6,536 nt of DNA. It comes from Planctomicrobium piriforme. GTDB taxonomy: Bacteria; Planctomycetota; Planctomycetia; Pirellulales; PNKZ01. A model generated the notes under the pieces. The model had not been told where the DNA came from, made no database searches, and saw nothing but the letters and a program-made list of their open reading frames with translations. Numbering within the stretch: the stretch's first letter is position 1; every line of letters begins with the position of its first letter. Both the position numbers and the translations under genes were made by a program. The stretch covers positions 1 through 6,536 of the forward strand of contig CAMCTH010000275.1 in NCBI GenBank assembly GCA_945877965.1. The letters are read 5' to 3'. This document shows positions 1-6,231 of this stretch, in pieces.

Positions 1-1
1 C

Positions 2-667
2 TGTTCGTTCTATGCGCTGCACGCGCTGCCGCCGTCCGATGCGATTGCCGTTACGAACACGTTTCCGATTTGGGTCGCGGTGCTGTCGTGGCCGATCTTG
101 GGTGAACGACCGCGGTGGGAAGTGTGGGTCGCGGTGCTCTGCAGCGTCACCGGCGCCGTGCTGATGAACCAATCCGAACCGCACGAAGGACGGAGCAGCG
201 TCAACCTCGGCGTCGTGGCGGCCTGCGTTAGTTCGTTCCTCAGCGGACTCGTCGTCATCGGCTTGAACCTGCTGCATCGCATTCCGTCGTCGGCGATCGT
301 CGTGCACTTCTCGGCCGTGGCGACGTTGTTCACGCTCGCCATGTTGCCGCGCGCGAACGTGACGACGACCGACTTCACGTCGCTAACGCCGCCGACGATC
401 GGTCTGCTGTTGGCTTTAGGACTCGCGGCGACCGTCGGGCAATTATTTTTGACCAAGGCGTTTGCGGCTGGCCCGGCGTCGAAAGTTGCCGTCGTTGCGC
501 TGGTTCAAGTCGTTTTCTGCGCACTCTTCGAGTTCGGTTTTTTAGACAGACGCTTCCATACGGCCACGATCCTCGGCATGATATTGGTCATCGTTCCGAC
601 GGCGTGGATGATGTTACGGCGCGACGCTTCTAAATTGTCCGCCATGACGGTCGCCGGCAACGAATAG
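2..667 (+). CDS. EamA/DMT-family membrane transporter, 5'-truncated
   Basis: This is the C-terminal part of a drug/metabolite transporter superfamily (EamA) permease in the inner membrane; the substrate cannot be told from sequence. The reading frame is open from base 2, upstream of the first internal ATG at 80, so the gene starts outside the window. About 221 residues are visible. Family members are usually near 300 residues with ten helices, so roughly the first 75-80 residues are missing. The visible part has about seven hydrophobic segments. The first includes TFPIWVAVLSW followed by LGE, the typical end of the first EamA repeat. The second repeat contains QLFLTKAFAAGPASKVAVVALVQVV, split here as QLFLTKAFAAGPASKV and AVVALVQVV, which matches the conserved helix 8-9 region. 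The protein ends in a basic tail after a last hydrophobic stretch (ILGMILVIVPTAWMM). yqgE starts 35 bases downstream, so co-transcription is plausible. I am confident of the family and not of the function. Confidence 0.88.
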   Translation, partial: CSFYALHALPPSDAIAVTNTFPIWVAVLSWPILGERPRWEVWVAVLCSVTGAVLMNQSEPHEGRSSVNLGVVAACVSSFLSGLVVIGLNLLHRIPSSAIVVHFSAVATLFTLAMLPRANVTTTDFTSLTPPTIGLLLALGLAATVGQLFLTKAFAAGPASKVAVVALVQVVFCALFEFGFLDRRFHTATILGMILVIVPTAWMMLRRDASKLSAMTVAGNE

Positions 668-702
668 CTTCGCCCTTCGTCGTGCTGGGAAAGTCGCCGT
701 CC

Positions 703-1254
703 ATGGACACGCTGGAAGGACACTTGCTGCTGGCCTCGCCGGAGTTGCAAGACCCGAACTTCTTTCATTCCGTCGTGCTGCTATTGCGGCACAACGATGA
801 AGGGTCGTTCGGTCTGGTGCTCAATCGGCCATTGCAAGTTCGACTGCACGACATCTGGCAACAGATCAGTTCGACGCCTGCCCAGCGCAACGACCTGGTT
901 TTTCTCGGCGGACCGTGCGAGGGGCCGTTGATGGCGTTGCACGACGATCCGACGCTGAGCGAAAGCGAAGGAACTCGCGGCATCCACTTTTGCAGCGATC
1001 GCGATCTCTTGACGCAACTAACCGCAGCGCCCGAGCGACAGGTGAAGTTCTTCGTCGGCTTCTCGGGCTGGGGACCGGGGCAACTGGAAGGGGAACTCGA
1101 CGAGGGCTCGTGGCTGACGCTCCCCGCCGTCGCGGCCAACATCTTCGATGCTCACGACGATCTCTGGGATCGCGTGCTCCGCGACGTTCACGGCCGGCAA
1201 CTTTTGGACCGACTCCACATTCGCCACGTCCCGCCCGATTTGCGAATGAACTAA
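703..1254 (+). CDS. yqgE: YqgE/AlgH family protein (UPF0301)
   Basis: This is a small soluble protein of the YqgE/AlgH (UPF0301, DUF179) family, whose biochemical function is not established; the AlgH name comes from an alginate-regulation link in Pseudomonas. From ATG 703 it is 183 residues, close to E. coli YqgE (about 187). Family motifs appear in order: GHLLLASPELQDPNFFHSVV (about residues 6-25), FGLVLNRPL (36-44), FLGGPCEGP (67-75) and FSGWGPGQLEGEL (120-132, with the conserved GWGPGQLE core). The C-terminal part contains IFDAHDDLWDRVL. I prefer ATG 703 because GGGAAAG lies at 687-693, nine bases upstream, and the protein then starts just before the conserved segment. GTG 682 in the same frame would add seven residues and cannot be excluded. 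The stop codon runs directly into the region of the next gene's start. Confidence 0.93.
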   Translation: MDTLEGHLLLASPELQDPNFFHSVVLLLRHNDEGSFGLVLNRPLQVRLHDIWQQISSTPAQRNDLVFLGGPCEGPLMALHDDPTLSESEGTRGIHFCSDRDLLTQLTAAPERQVKFFVGFSGWGPGQLEGELDEGSWLTLPAVAANIFDAHDDLWDRVLRDVHGRQLLDRLHIRHVPPDLRMN

Positions 1255-1260
1255 GTGGAG

Positions 1261-2319
1261 ATGGCCGTGCGTACACTCGGAACTCTCGTCGTTCGCCTTT
1301 CAGGCCTTCTCGTAGCGATCTGCTTCGTCAACGCGGCAACCACGAAAGCCGACGAGTTCGCGACGGCGAAGCCGATTCCAAAGGTGCAAGTCGAACCATT
1401 GCCGCATCATCAGGCCGGCTTTCGTTTCGGCGGCCGTGAACTGACTCGCTATCATTTCGATCCCGCCGATCGCCGACCGTTTCTCTTTCCGCTCAACGGT
1501 CCCCACGGCACATCGCTCACGCGGATGGGGCATCCGCACGATCCGATCAGCCATAGCCATCACAATTCGATCTGGATCGCGCACCATTCCGTCGACGGCG
1601 TCAACTTCTGGGGCGATGCCGGCAAGAATCTGGGGCGGATCGTGCCGCAACGGATCGAGGAATACGTCGACGGCGACGACGCGGCTTCGCTGCTTGCGGT
1701 ACATCACTGGATCACCGAGTCGACCGGCGAAACCTTGCTCGTCGAACACCGTCGCATCGAGGTCCGTCCGCTGACCGAAGGCGAATCGCTGACGATCATC
1801 GACTTGCAACTCGCTCCCCCGCGACGTCCGATCATCGTGGACAAGACCCCATTCGGCCTCGTCGGCGTACGAATGCGCAAAACAATCGGCGTGCACGACG
1901 GCGGCGGTCAAATCCGCAACTCTGCGGGCGGCGTCGGCGAGAAACCGACCGCCGACAACCCCGGCGTCTTCTGGAAGCCGGCCAAGTGGTGCGACTATTC
2001 CGGGCTCGTCGCCGACGGCGTGGTTGAAGGGATCACGTTGTTCGACCATCCGCAGAACCCGAATCATCCGACCGTCTTTCATGTCCGCGACGACGGTTGG
2101 ATGGGATCCTCGCTCACGTTCGATGCCGCGCGAACGATCGAGCCCAACGCACCGCTCCGCCTGCGATACGGCCTCTACGCCCACTCGGGCCTGCCGAGCA
2201 TCGCCGCCATCGATCGCGTGTGGCAAAACTTCGCCGAGCTACCGTTCGCTGAACGACTCGAACGACGTAAACCGAACTCGCCGCCCGCCGTCCCAGCGTC
2301 GAGCAAGTCGGCCAAGTAG
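1261..2319 (+). CDS. Secreted DUF6807 (PmoA-like) family protein
   Basis: This is a DUF6807 protein, a family long labelled 'methane oxygenase PmoA' in databases; that label should not be read as a function, and no reaction is established here. From ATG 1261 it has 352 residues. The N-terminus looks like a Sec signal peptide: basic residues, a hydrophobic stretch (LSGLLVAICFVNAA) and a possible cleavage after TKA near residue 30, so export is predicted. Family hallmarks follow: RPFLFPLNGPHG and a His-rich block at about residues 91-118 (HPHDPISHSHHNSIWIAHH, then DGVNFWGD). Further on are FGLVGVRM, the GGGQIRNSAGG segment, AKWCDYSG, and LFDHPQNPNHPTVFHVRDDG near the C-terminus. The His cluster suggests a metal or sugar site, which is inference. 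The true start is open: GTG 1255, ATG 1261 or GTG 1267. Only 1267 has a well-spaced GGAG (1257-1260, six bases away). It abuts yqgE, suggesting translational coupling. Confidence 0.87.
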   Translation: MAVRTLGTLVVRLSGLLVAICFVNAATTKADEFATAKPIPKVQVEPLPHHQAGFRFGGRELTRYHFDPADRRPFLFPLNGPHGTSLTRMGHPHDPISHSHHNSIWIAHHSVDGVNFWGDAGKNLGRIVPQRIEEYVDGDDAASLLAVHHWITESTGETLLVEHRRIEVRPLTEGESLTIIDLQLAPPRRPIIVDKTPFGLVGVRMRKTIGVHDGGGQIRNSAGGVGEKPTADNPGVFWKPAKWCDYSGLVADGVVEGITLFDHPQNPNHPTVFHVRDDGWMGSSLTFDAARTIEPNAPLRLRYGLYAHSGLPSIAAIDRVWQNFAELPFAERLERRKPNSPPAVPASSKSAK

Positions 2320-2324
2320 CGAAC

Positions 2325-2342
2325 TGTCGCGCTTTCGCGACG
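2325..2342 (+). other. Short hairpin after the DUF6807 gene
   Basis: GTCGCG (2326-2331) and CGCGAC (2336-2341) form a perfect 6-bp stem around a CTTT loop, extendable by one T-G wobble pair. It begins six bases after the DUF6807 stop codon. No T-run follows, so it does not meet the standard for an intrinsic terminator. It could still stabilise the 3' end of the upstream message or mark a weak or factor-dependent stop. GC-rich DNA makes short stems common, so this may be chance. Confidence 0.3.
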
Positions 2343-2357
2343 TCTTCGGCGACGCAA

Positions 2358-2385
2358 TCGACGCTCGTCCGCCGCTTGGTATGAT
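2358..2385 (+). promoter_or_regulatory. Candidate sigma70-type promoter for dnaG
   Basis: In the 113-base gap before dnaG, TATGAT (2380-2385) matches five of six positions of the -10 consensus. TCGACG (2358-2363) matches four of six of the -35 box at a 16-base spacing. Transcription would start near 2392, leaving a leader of about 40 bases before the dnaG start. Planctomycete promoters are poorly characterised, so this is a candidate by pattern only; dnaG might also be read through from the upstream genes. Confidence 0.35.
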
Positions 2386-2420
2386 GACGGCGTGCGGCCC
2401 GTTGCCGCGTTGCTCGTCAC

Positions 2421-2427
2421 GGAGGTG
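2421..2427 (+). promoter_or_regulatory. Strong ribosome binding site of dnaG
   Basis: GGAGGTG lies five bases before the GTG at 2433. It is a near-perfect anti-Shine-Dalgarno complement and fixes that GTG as the start of dnaG, where no ATG is available at the N-terminus. Confidence 0.75.
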
Positions 2428-2432
2428 TTGCG

Positions 2433-4304
2433 GTGGCTGTCGATTGGGCTGATGCCAAAGAACGTGTCCGCCAAGCGATCGACATCGTCGAGTTGATCGG
2501 GCAGGACCGACAGCTGCGCCGTGAAGGGCGAGGCTACAAGGCGATCTGCCCTTGGCACGACGACTCGCGCCCCAGCCTGCAGATCAATCCTGAGCGGCAG
2601 ACGTTCAAGTGCTGGGTCTGTGATATCGGCGGCGACGTCTTCAGCTACGTGATGAAGCGCGAAGGGGTCGACTTCGGCGAAGCGATGCGGATGCTCGCCG
2701 ACAAGGCTGGCATCAAGCTCGAATCGCGCGGCGGTAAAGAGGGCGGTCTCTCGGGCGACGAAAAACGCGACGTCTTGCAAGTGCTCGCCTGGGCCGAGCA
2801 GCGGTTCCACGCGTTCCTGATGCACGCGCACGATGCGGAGCCGGCGCGACGCTATCTCCTCGAGCGCGGCATCACGACCGACTCGATCAACTTGTTCCGT
2901 ATCGGCTATTCGCCGAACAGTTGGGACTGGCTCCTCCAAGAAGCGCGTCAAACGGCGTTCACCCCCAAGCTGCTCGCGACGGCAGGCTTGGTCCGCGAAC
3001 GCGCGAACGGGCCGGGCATGTACGATCATTTTCGCGGTCGCGCATTGTTCTCGATTCACGATCCGCTCGGGCGAACGGTCGGATTCGGCGGTCGCGTGGT
3101 GCCGGGCATCTCCGACGACAGCCCGGCCAAATACGTCAACTCGCCGGAGACGCCCGTCTTTTCGAAGAGCAGTTTGCTCTACGCCCTCGATCATGCGAAG
3201 GACGCGATCGCGCACGACGGGGCGGCCGTCGTTATGGAAGGGTATACCGACGTCATCATCGCGCATCAGTGCGGTTTCAAGAGCGCGGTCGCGGTACTCG
3301 GCACGGCGCTCGGCGAACGGCATATCCGCCTGCTGCGACGTTTCACCGAGCGAATCATCCTGGTCCTCGACGGCGACGAAGCCGGTCGCAAACGGACCGA
3401 CGAGATCCTCGAACTCTTCATCGCCGAGCAGGTCGATCTCCGGATCCTCACGCTCCCGGACGAACTCGATCCGGCCGACTTCTTGCTCCAGCGCGGGGCC
3501 GACGCTTTCCGCACGCTGCTAGCAACCGCCGTCGATGCCCTCGACCACAAGTTCCGCACGCTCGTCGAACGCTTGGGCAACAACCCGAGCACGCATCAAC
3601 TCAATCAAGCGGTCGAAGGGGTGCTGGCAATCCTAGCCAAGGCGCCGGGGCCGTCGAGCGGCGGCGATTCCGGAGCGAAGCTTCGCGAAGATCAAATGCT
3701 CGTCCGTCTCGCGCAACTCTCGGGCCTGGCCGAGCCGCGGCTTCGGCAGCGATTGGCTGAATTGCGTCGCAACGCCCAAACGCCGGCAACGAAGTCGAAC
3801 ACAGAAAAACCGCAAGCGAAAGAGCCCGTCGAAGCGCAGGACGAGCCAAAATTCGTCCGCGCCGAACGTTGGTTCATGGAACTGCTGCTGCATTCGCCGG
3901 AGCTGTTGCCCGAGATCCAACCGTGGTTTTCCGCCGAGCATTTGCGCCGCGCACAGCATCGCGAAATCTTTGTCAAAGCATGCGACTTACACGCTGCTGG
4001 AATCTTGCCCGACTTCGATCGTTTGATGTTGGAGTTTGAGGCTCCGCAGGTTAAGAACGTGCTTGTTAGCCTGGACGAAGATCGGCGAGCGAAGAATCGC
4101 GCGGCGACTTCGGAGGAACTGCACGAGTTAGCGAGAGTGCTTCTCGATCGTAGTAACGAACTAGGCGGCCCCGCACGCGGAGTGCGGAGCGCAGGGACGG
4201 ATGACTCTACTCACGAAAGGAACGAGTTCGATCTGCTCCGCTCGATCGTCGAGCGCGAGCGACGCCGTCTCGGTATTTCCTCGCCCACGGATGGGCCTGG
4301 ATAG
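2433..4304 (+). CDS. dnaG: DNA primase DnaG
   Basis: DnaG makes the short RNA primers used for lagging-strand DNA synthesis and acts at the fork with the replicative helicase DnaB. The 623 residues (E. coli: 581) show the full bacterial domain order. The N-terminal CHC2 zinc domain has C39, H42, C60 and C63 as ligands (CPWH and CWVC). The catalytic core follows, with YDHFRGR near 197 and AKYVNSPET at 232-240. The TOPRIM part has EGYTDV (E269) and LDGDEAGR (D313, D315), the expected metal-binding acidic residues. A linker of low conservation (about 447-470, rich in K, E, P and Q) leads to a helical C-terminal region (about 477-550) where the DnaB-binding domain belongs. The start is GTG, supported by GGAGGTG five bases upstream. 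A Gly/Arg/Ala-rich stretch encoded at 4164-4199 looks out of place near the C-terminus. rpoD follows after 102 bases, as in the macromolecular-synthesis cluster. Confidence 0.97.
   Translation: MAVDWADAKERVRQAIDIVELIGQDRQLRREGRGYKAICPWHDDSRPSLQINPERQTFKCWVCDIGGDVFSYVMKREGVDFGEAMRMLADKAGIKLESRGGKEGGLSGDEKRDVLQVLAWAEQRFHAFLMHAHDAEPARRYLLERGITTDSINLFRIGYSPNSWDWLLQEARQTAFTPKLLATAGLVRERANGPGMYDHFRGRALFSIHDPLGRTVGFGGRVVPGISDDSPAKYVNSPETPVFSKSSLLYALDHAKDAIAHDGAAVVMEGYTDVIIAHQCGFKSAVAVLGTALGERHIRLLRRFTERIILVLDGDEAGRKRTDEILELFIAEQVDLRILTLPDELDPADFLLQRGADAFRTLLATAVDALDHKFRTLVERLGNNPSTHQLNQAVEGVLAILAKAPGPSSGGDSGAKLREDQMLVRLAQLSGLAEPRLRQRLAELRRNAQTPATKSNTEKPQAKEPVEAQDEPKFVRAERWFMELLLHSPELLPEIQPWFSAEHLRRAQHREIFVKACDLHAAGILPDFDRLMLEFEAPQVKNVLVSLDEDRRAKNRAATSEELHELARVLLDRSNELGGPARGVRSAGTDDSTHERNEFDLLRSIVERERRRLGISSPTDGPG
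4164..4199 (+). repeat. GC-rich hairpin-like insert within the 3' end of dnaG
   Basis: CCGCAC (4171-4176) and GTGCGG (4182-4187) form a perfect 6-bp inverted repeat around GCGGA. The overlapping short direct repeat GCGGAG (4177-4182 and 4184-4189) adds to the repetitive look. The stretch encodes about residues 578-589 of DnaG as GGPARGVRSAGT, unlike the acidic helical sequence on either side. It resembles a dispersed REP-type element that has landed in frame. Only one copy is in the window, so that reading is a hypothesis. Confidence 0.35.
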
Positions 4305-4335
4305 CGACGACGACTTGGAAGCGACGCGGCCAGAT

Positions 4336-4351
4336 CCGAATCTTGATTCGG
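4336..4351 (+). promoter_or_regulatory. 16-base palindrome, candidate operator upstream of rpoD
   Basis: CCGAATCTTGATTCGG consists of two perfect 7-base arms around TT. It lies in the dnaG-rpoD gap and overlaps the -35 box (4343-4348) of the candidate rpoD promoter. No T-run follows, so it is not an intrinsic terminator. The symmetry and placement fit a binding site for a dimeric repressor; the regulator is unknown. An RNA hairpin acting on processing of a dnaG-rpoD transcript is the alternative. Confidence 0.4.
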
Positions 4352-4372
4352 CCGACGTGCGCCGACCATAAT
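4343..4372 (+). promoter_or_regulatory. Candidate sigma70-type promoter for rpoD
   Basis: TTGATT (4343-4348) matches four of six -35 positions and CATAAT (4367-4372) five of six -10 positions, with an 18-base spacer. Transcription would start near 4379, about 28 bases before the rpoD GTG. The promoter would allow rpoD to be expressed separately from dnaG. The evidence is pattern matching alone. Confidence 0.45.
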
Positions 4373-4392
4373 TGGAAACGTTCGGTTCACAT

Positions 4393-4399
4393 GGGAGGG
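4393..4399 (+). promoter_or_regulatory. Ribosome binding site of rpoD
   Basis: GGGAGGG ends seven bases before the GTG at 4407. It supports that GTG as the start, and the protein then begins with an intact sigma region 1.1. Confidence 0.7.
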
Positions 4400-4406
4400 A
4401 AATCAC

Positions 4407-6062
4407 GTGGACTACTCGGACCAAGATCTGCAGACTCTTATCGCCACAGGCAAAAGCCAGGGCTACCTGACGTACGATCAGGTGAACGCCTACCTGCCTG
4501 ACGAGGCGGTCAGCCCCGAAAAGCTCGACAATCTCTTAATCGCACTCGACGAACGCGGCATCGAACTCGTCGACGAAGCACCGGCCGTGTTGCCGATGGT
4601 CGAACCGACCGTCGCGGCCAACTTTCGCGAAGACAAACAGCGCGGACCGGCCCCGCGCAAGACGCCGGTCAGCGACTCGCCCAAATGGAGCGACGATCCG
4701 ATCCGGCTCTACTTGGCGCAAATGGCCGAGATTCCGCTGCTCACGCGGGAACAAGAAATCTCGCTCGCCAAGAAAATTGAAGTCACGCGGAAGCGCTTTC
4801 GCCGCTCGCTGCTCAGTTCGCACTACGCCTTGCATCACACGGTCGAAACGTTGCACAAGGTGCATCAAGGCTCGCTGCCGTTCGATCGTACGATCAAGGT
4901 GTCGCTGACCGAACAGCTCACCAAAGAACAGATCTTGGCGCGGATGCCGCACAACTTGGCGACGCTAGATCGTTTGCTGAAAGAAAACCGCTCGGATTTC
5001 AAACGCTGCCTCAGCAAGAGCACGATCCGTGAAGAACGACGCGGCCTCCGTCGTCGCTTTCTTTCGCGTCGTCGCAAGGCGCTGACGCTCGTAGAAGAGT
5101 TGAGCCTGCGGACCCGTCGCGTGCAGCCGATGATTCGGCAGCTCGAAGGAATGCTTACTCGGATGGAAGCGCTCCGTCGCAAGATCGAGATGCTCAACCA
5201 CACCGGAGCCAAGGCCGAACGATCGAATCTTCGCAAAGAACTTCGCGATCTCATGGTCACGACGTGCGAAAGCGCGCCGACCCTGCGGATCAAGCTCGAA
5301 CGCATACGCGTGCAATATCGCGAATACGAACAAGCCAAACGCGAACTCTCGGGCGGCAACCTCCGTCTCGTCGTCTCGATCGCCAAGAAGTACCGCAACC
5401 GCGGCCTCAGCTTCTTGGACCTGATTCAAGAAGGCAACACCGGCCTGATGCGGGCCGTCGACAAGTACGAATATCGTCGCGGCTACAAGTTCAGCACGTA
5501 TGCAACGTGGTGGATTCGCCAAGCGATCACGCGCGCCATCGCCGATCAGGCCCGGACGATTCGCATTCCGGTGCACATGATCGACGTGCTGTCGAAGCTG
5601 CGCAACGTCGCCAAGGATTTGCAGCAGCGATTCGGTCGCGAACCGACGACGGAAGAAACGGCGTTGGCCGCCGATCTGAGCATTGAGGAAACCCGGCGCG
5701 TGATGAACATCGGCCGGCAACCGGTGAGCCTCGACCGACCGGTCGGCGAGAGCGAAGACACGGCCTTCGGCGAGTTCATCGAAGACGGCGGCACGATCAG
5801 CCCGATGTCGAGCGCGTCGCAAGGCATGCTTCGCGACAAGATCGAAGGGCTGCTCAAGACGCTGACCTATCGTGAACGCGAGATCATCCGCCTCCGCTAC
5901 GGCCTGGGCGACGGTTACACCTACACGCTGGAAGAAGTGGGCCGGATCTTTAAGGTCACCCGCGAGCGTGTTCGCCAGATCGAAGCCAAGGCGGTCCGGA
6001 AGCTGCAGCACCCGGTTCGCTGCAAGCATCTGGAGGGGTACTTGGAAGGTATTGCCTCGTAG
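4407..6062 (+). CDS. rpoD: Primary sigma factor RpoD (sigma70/SigA)
   Basis: This is the group 1 sigma factor that directs RNA polymerase to housekeeping promoters. The 551 residues contain all sigma70 regions. Region 1.1 (about 1-60) includes GKSQGYLTYDQVNAYLPDE, and its presence separates a primary sigma from group 2 paralogues. Region 1.2 starts at about 96 (DDPIRLYLAQMAEIPLL). A long, basic, coiled-coil-like non-conserved region runs from about 135 to 305, including RRGLRRRFLSRRRKA. Region 2 (about 312-390) has NLRLVVSIAKKYRNRG, the core-binding LDLIQEGNTGLM and the -10-recognition YKFSTYATWWIRQA. Region 3 follows, with the GEFIEDGG finger. Region 4 (about 483-545) carries the helix-turn-helix TLEEVGRIFKVTRERVRQIE for -35 recognition. 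Start: GTG with GGGAGGG seven bases upstream. A strong terminator lies about 80 bases downstream, so transcription from dnaG/rpoD should end there. Confidence 0.98.
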   Translation: MDYSDQDLQTLIATGKSQGYLTYDQVNAYLPDEAVSPEKLDNLLIALDERGIELVDEAPAVLPMVEPTVAANFREDKQRGPAPRKTPVSDSPKWSDDPIRLYLAQMAEIPLLTREQEISLAKKIEVTRKRFRRSLLSSHYALHHTVETLHKVHQGSLPFDRTIKVSLTEQLTKEQILARMPHNLATLDRLLKENRSDFKRCLSKSTIREERRGLRRRFLSRRRKALTLVEELSLRTRRVQPMIRQLEGMLTRMEALRRKIEMLNHTGAKAERSNLRKELRDLMVTTCESAPTLRIKLERIRVQYREYEQAKRELSGGNLRLVVSIAKKYRNRGLSFLDLIQEGNTGLMRAVDKYEYRRGYKFSTYATWWIRQAITRAIADQARTIRIPVHMIDVLSKLRNVAKDLQQRFGREPTTEETALAADLSIEETRRVMNIGRQPVSLDRPVGESEDTAFGEFIEDGGTISPMSSASQGMLRDKIEGLLKTLTYREREIIRLRYGLGDGYTYTLEEVGRIFKVTRERVRQIEAKAVRKLQHPVRCKHLEGYLEGIAS

Positions 6063-6087
6063 CGGAAGCCCCGCGCCAACCCTGTGG

Positions 6088-6107
6088 ACGGCTGCTCAAA
6101 AAGCCGT
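6088..6107 (+). other. Small hairpin in the rpoD 3' untranslated region
   Basis: ACGGCT (6088-6093) and AGCCGT (6102-6107) form a 6-bp stem with an 8-base loop, between the rpoD stop and its terminator. No U-run follows. It may be incidental or a 3'-UTR structure. Confidence 0.25.
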
Positions 6108-6141
6108 ACCGCATCAAGATTTGCCGTCGTTGCCAATTTTG

Positions 6142-6175
6142 CGCCGCCGATCACCCCCGATCGGCGGCGTTTTTT
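6142..6175 (+). terminator. Intrinsic terminator after rpoD
   Basis: CGCCGCCGATC (6142-6152) pairs perfectly over 11 bp with GATCGGCGGCG (6159-6169), with an ACCCCC loop. Six T residues follow directly (6170-6175), then GTT. This is a textbook Rho-independent terminator about 80 bases after the rpoD stop. No matching A-run precedes the stem, so it should act on the + strand only. Confidence 0.93.
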
Positions 6176-6183
6176 GTTATACT
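6175..6183 (+). promoter_or_regulatory. Candidate extended -10 promoter for the zinc-ribbon gene
   Basis: TGTTATACT is an extended -10 element (TG, one base, then TATACT, five of six matches). It overlaps the last base of the terminator T-run. No good -35 box is seen 16-18 bases upstream, where the terminator stem lies, which is compatible with an extended -10 promoter. Transcription would start near 6190, about 40 bases before the ATG at 6232. A gene placed right after a strong terminator needs its own promoter, which supports the call. Confidence 0.45.
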
Positions 6184-6231
6184 CATGGTCCCTATTAAAC
6201 GGACCGTCCTGCGTCGGAGTCGTTAGTTAGT

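Noticed and set aside
915..1439. 174-codon + strand open frame overlapping yqgE and the DUF6807 gene
   Set aside because: The product is Arg/Ser-rich and bridges two real genes out of frame; there is no independent start signal or motif.
1300..2226. 308-codon open frame on the minus strand
   Set aside because: It lies opposite the DUF6807 gene, which has clear family motifs and a signal peptide. The translated product is Arg/Asp/Val-rich without recognisable motifs, as expected for an antisense shadow in GC-rich DNA.
1261..2319. Particulate methane monooxygenase subunit (PmoA) function suggested by the old family name
   Set aside because: True PmoA is an integral membrane protein with several helices; this protein is soluble and exported, with only one N-terminal hydrophobic stretch. 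No pmoB or pmoC is nearby.
2175..3323. 382-codon open frame on the minus strand
   Set aside because: It overlaps the ends of two well-supported + strand genes and covers the dnaG zinc domain and part of its core. It has no motif I recognise and is a composition shadow.
4336..4351. Palindrome as a terminator of dnaG
   Set aside because: A two-base spacer between arms and no T-run downstream; the following sequence is GC-rich. An operator or incidental symmetry fits better.
4965..6029. 354-codon open frame on the minus strand
   Set aside because: It runs opposite rpoD, whose sigma regions are unmistakable. Its sequence is a reverse-complement shadow of those conserved regions.
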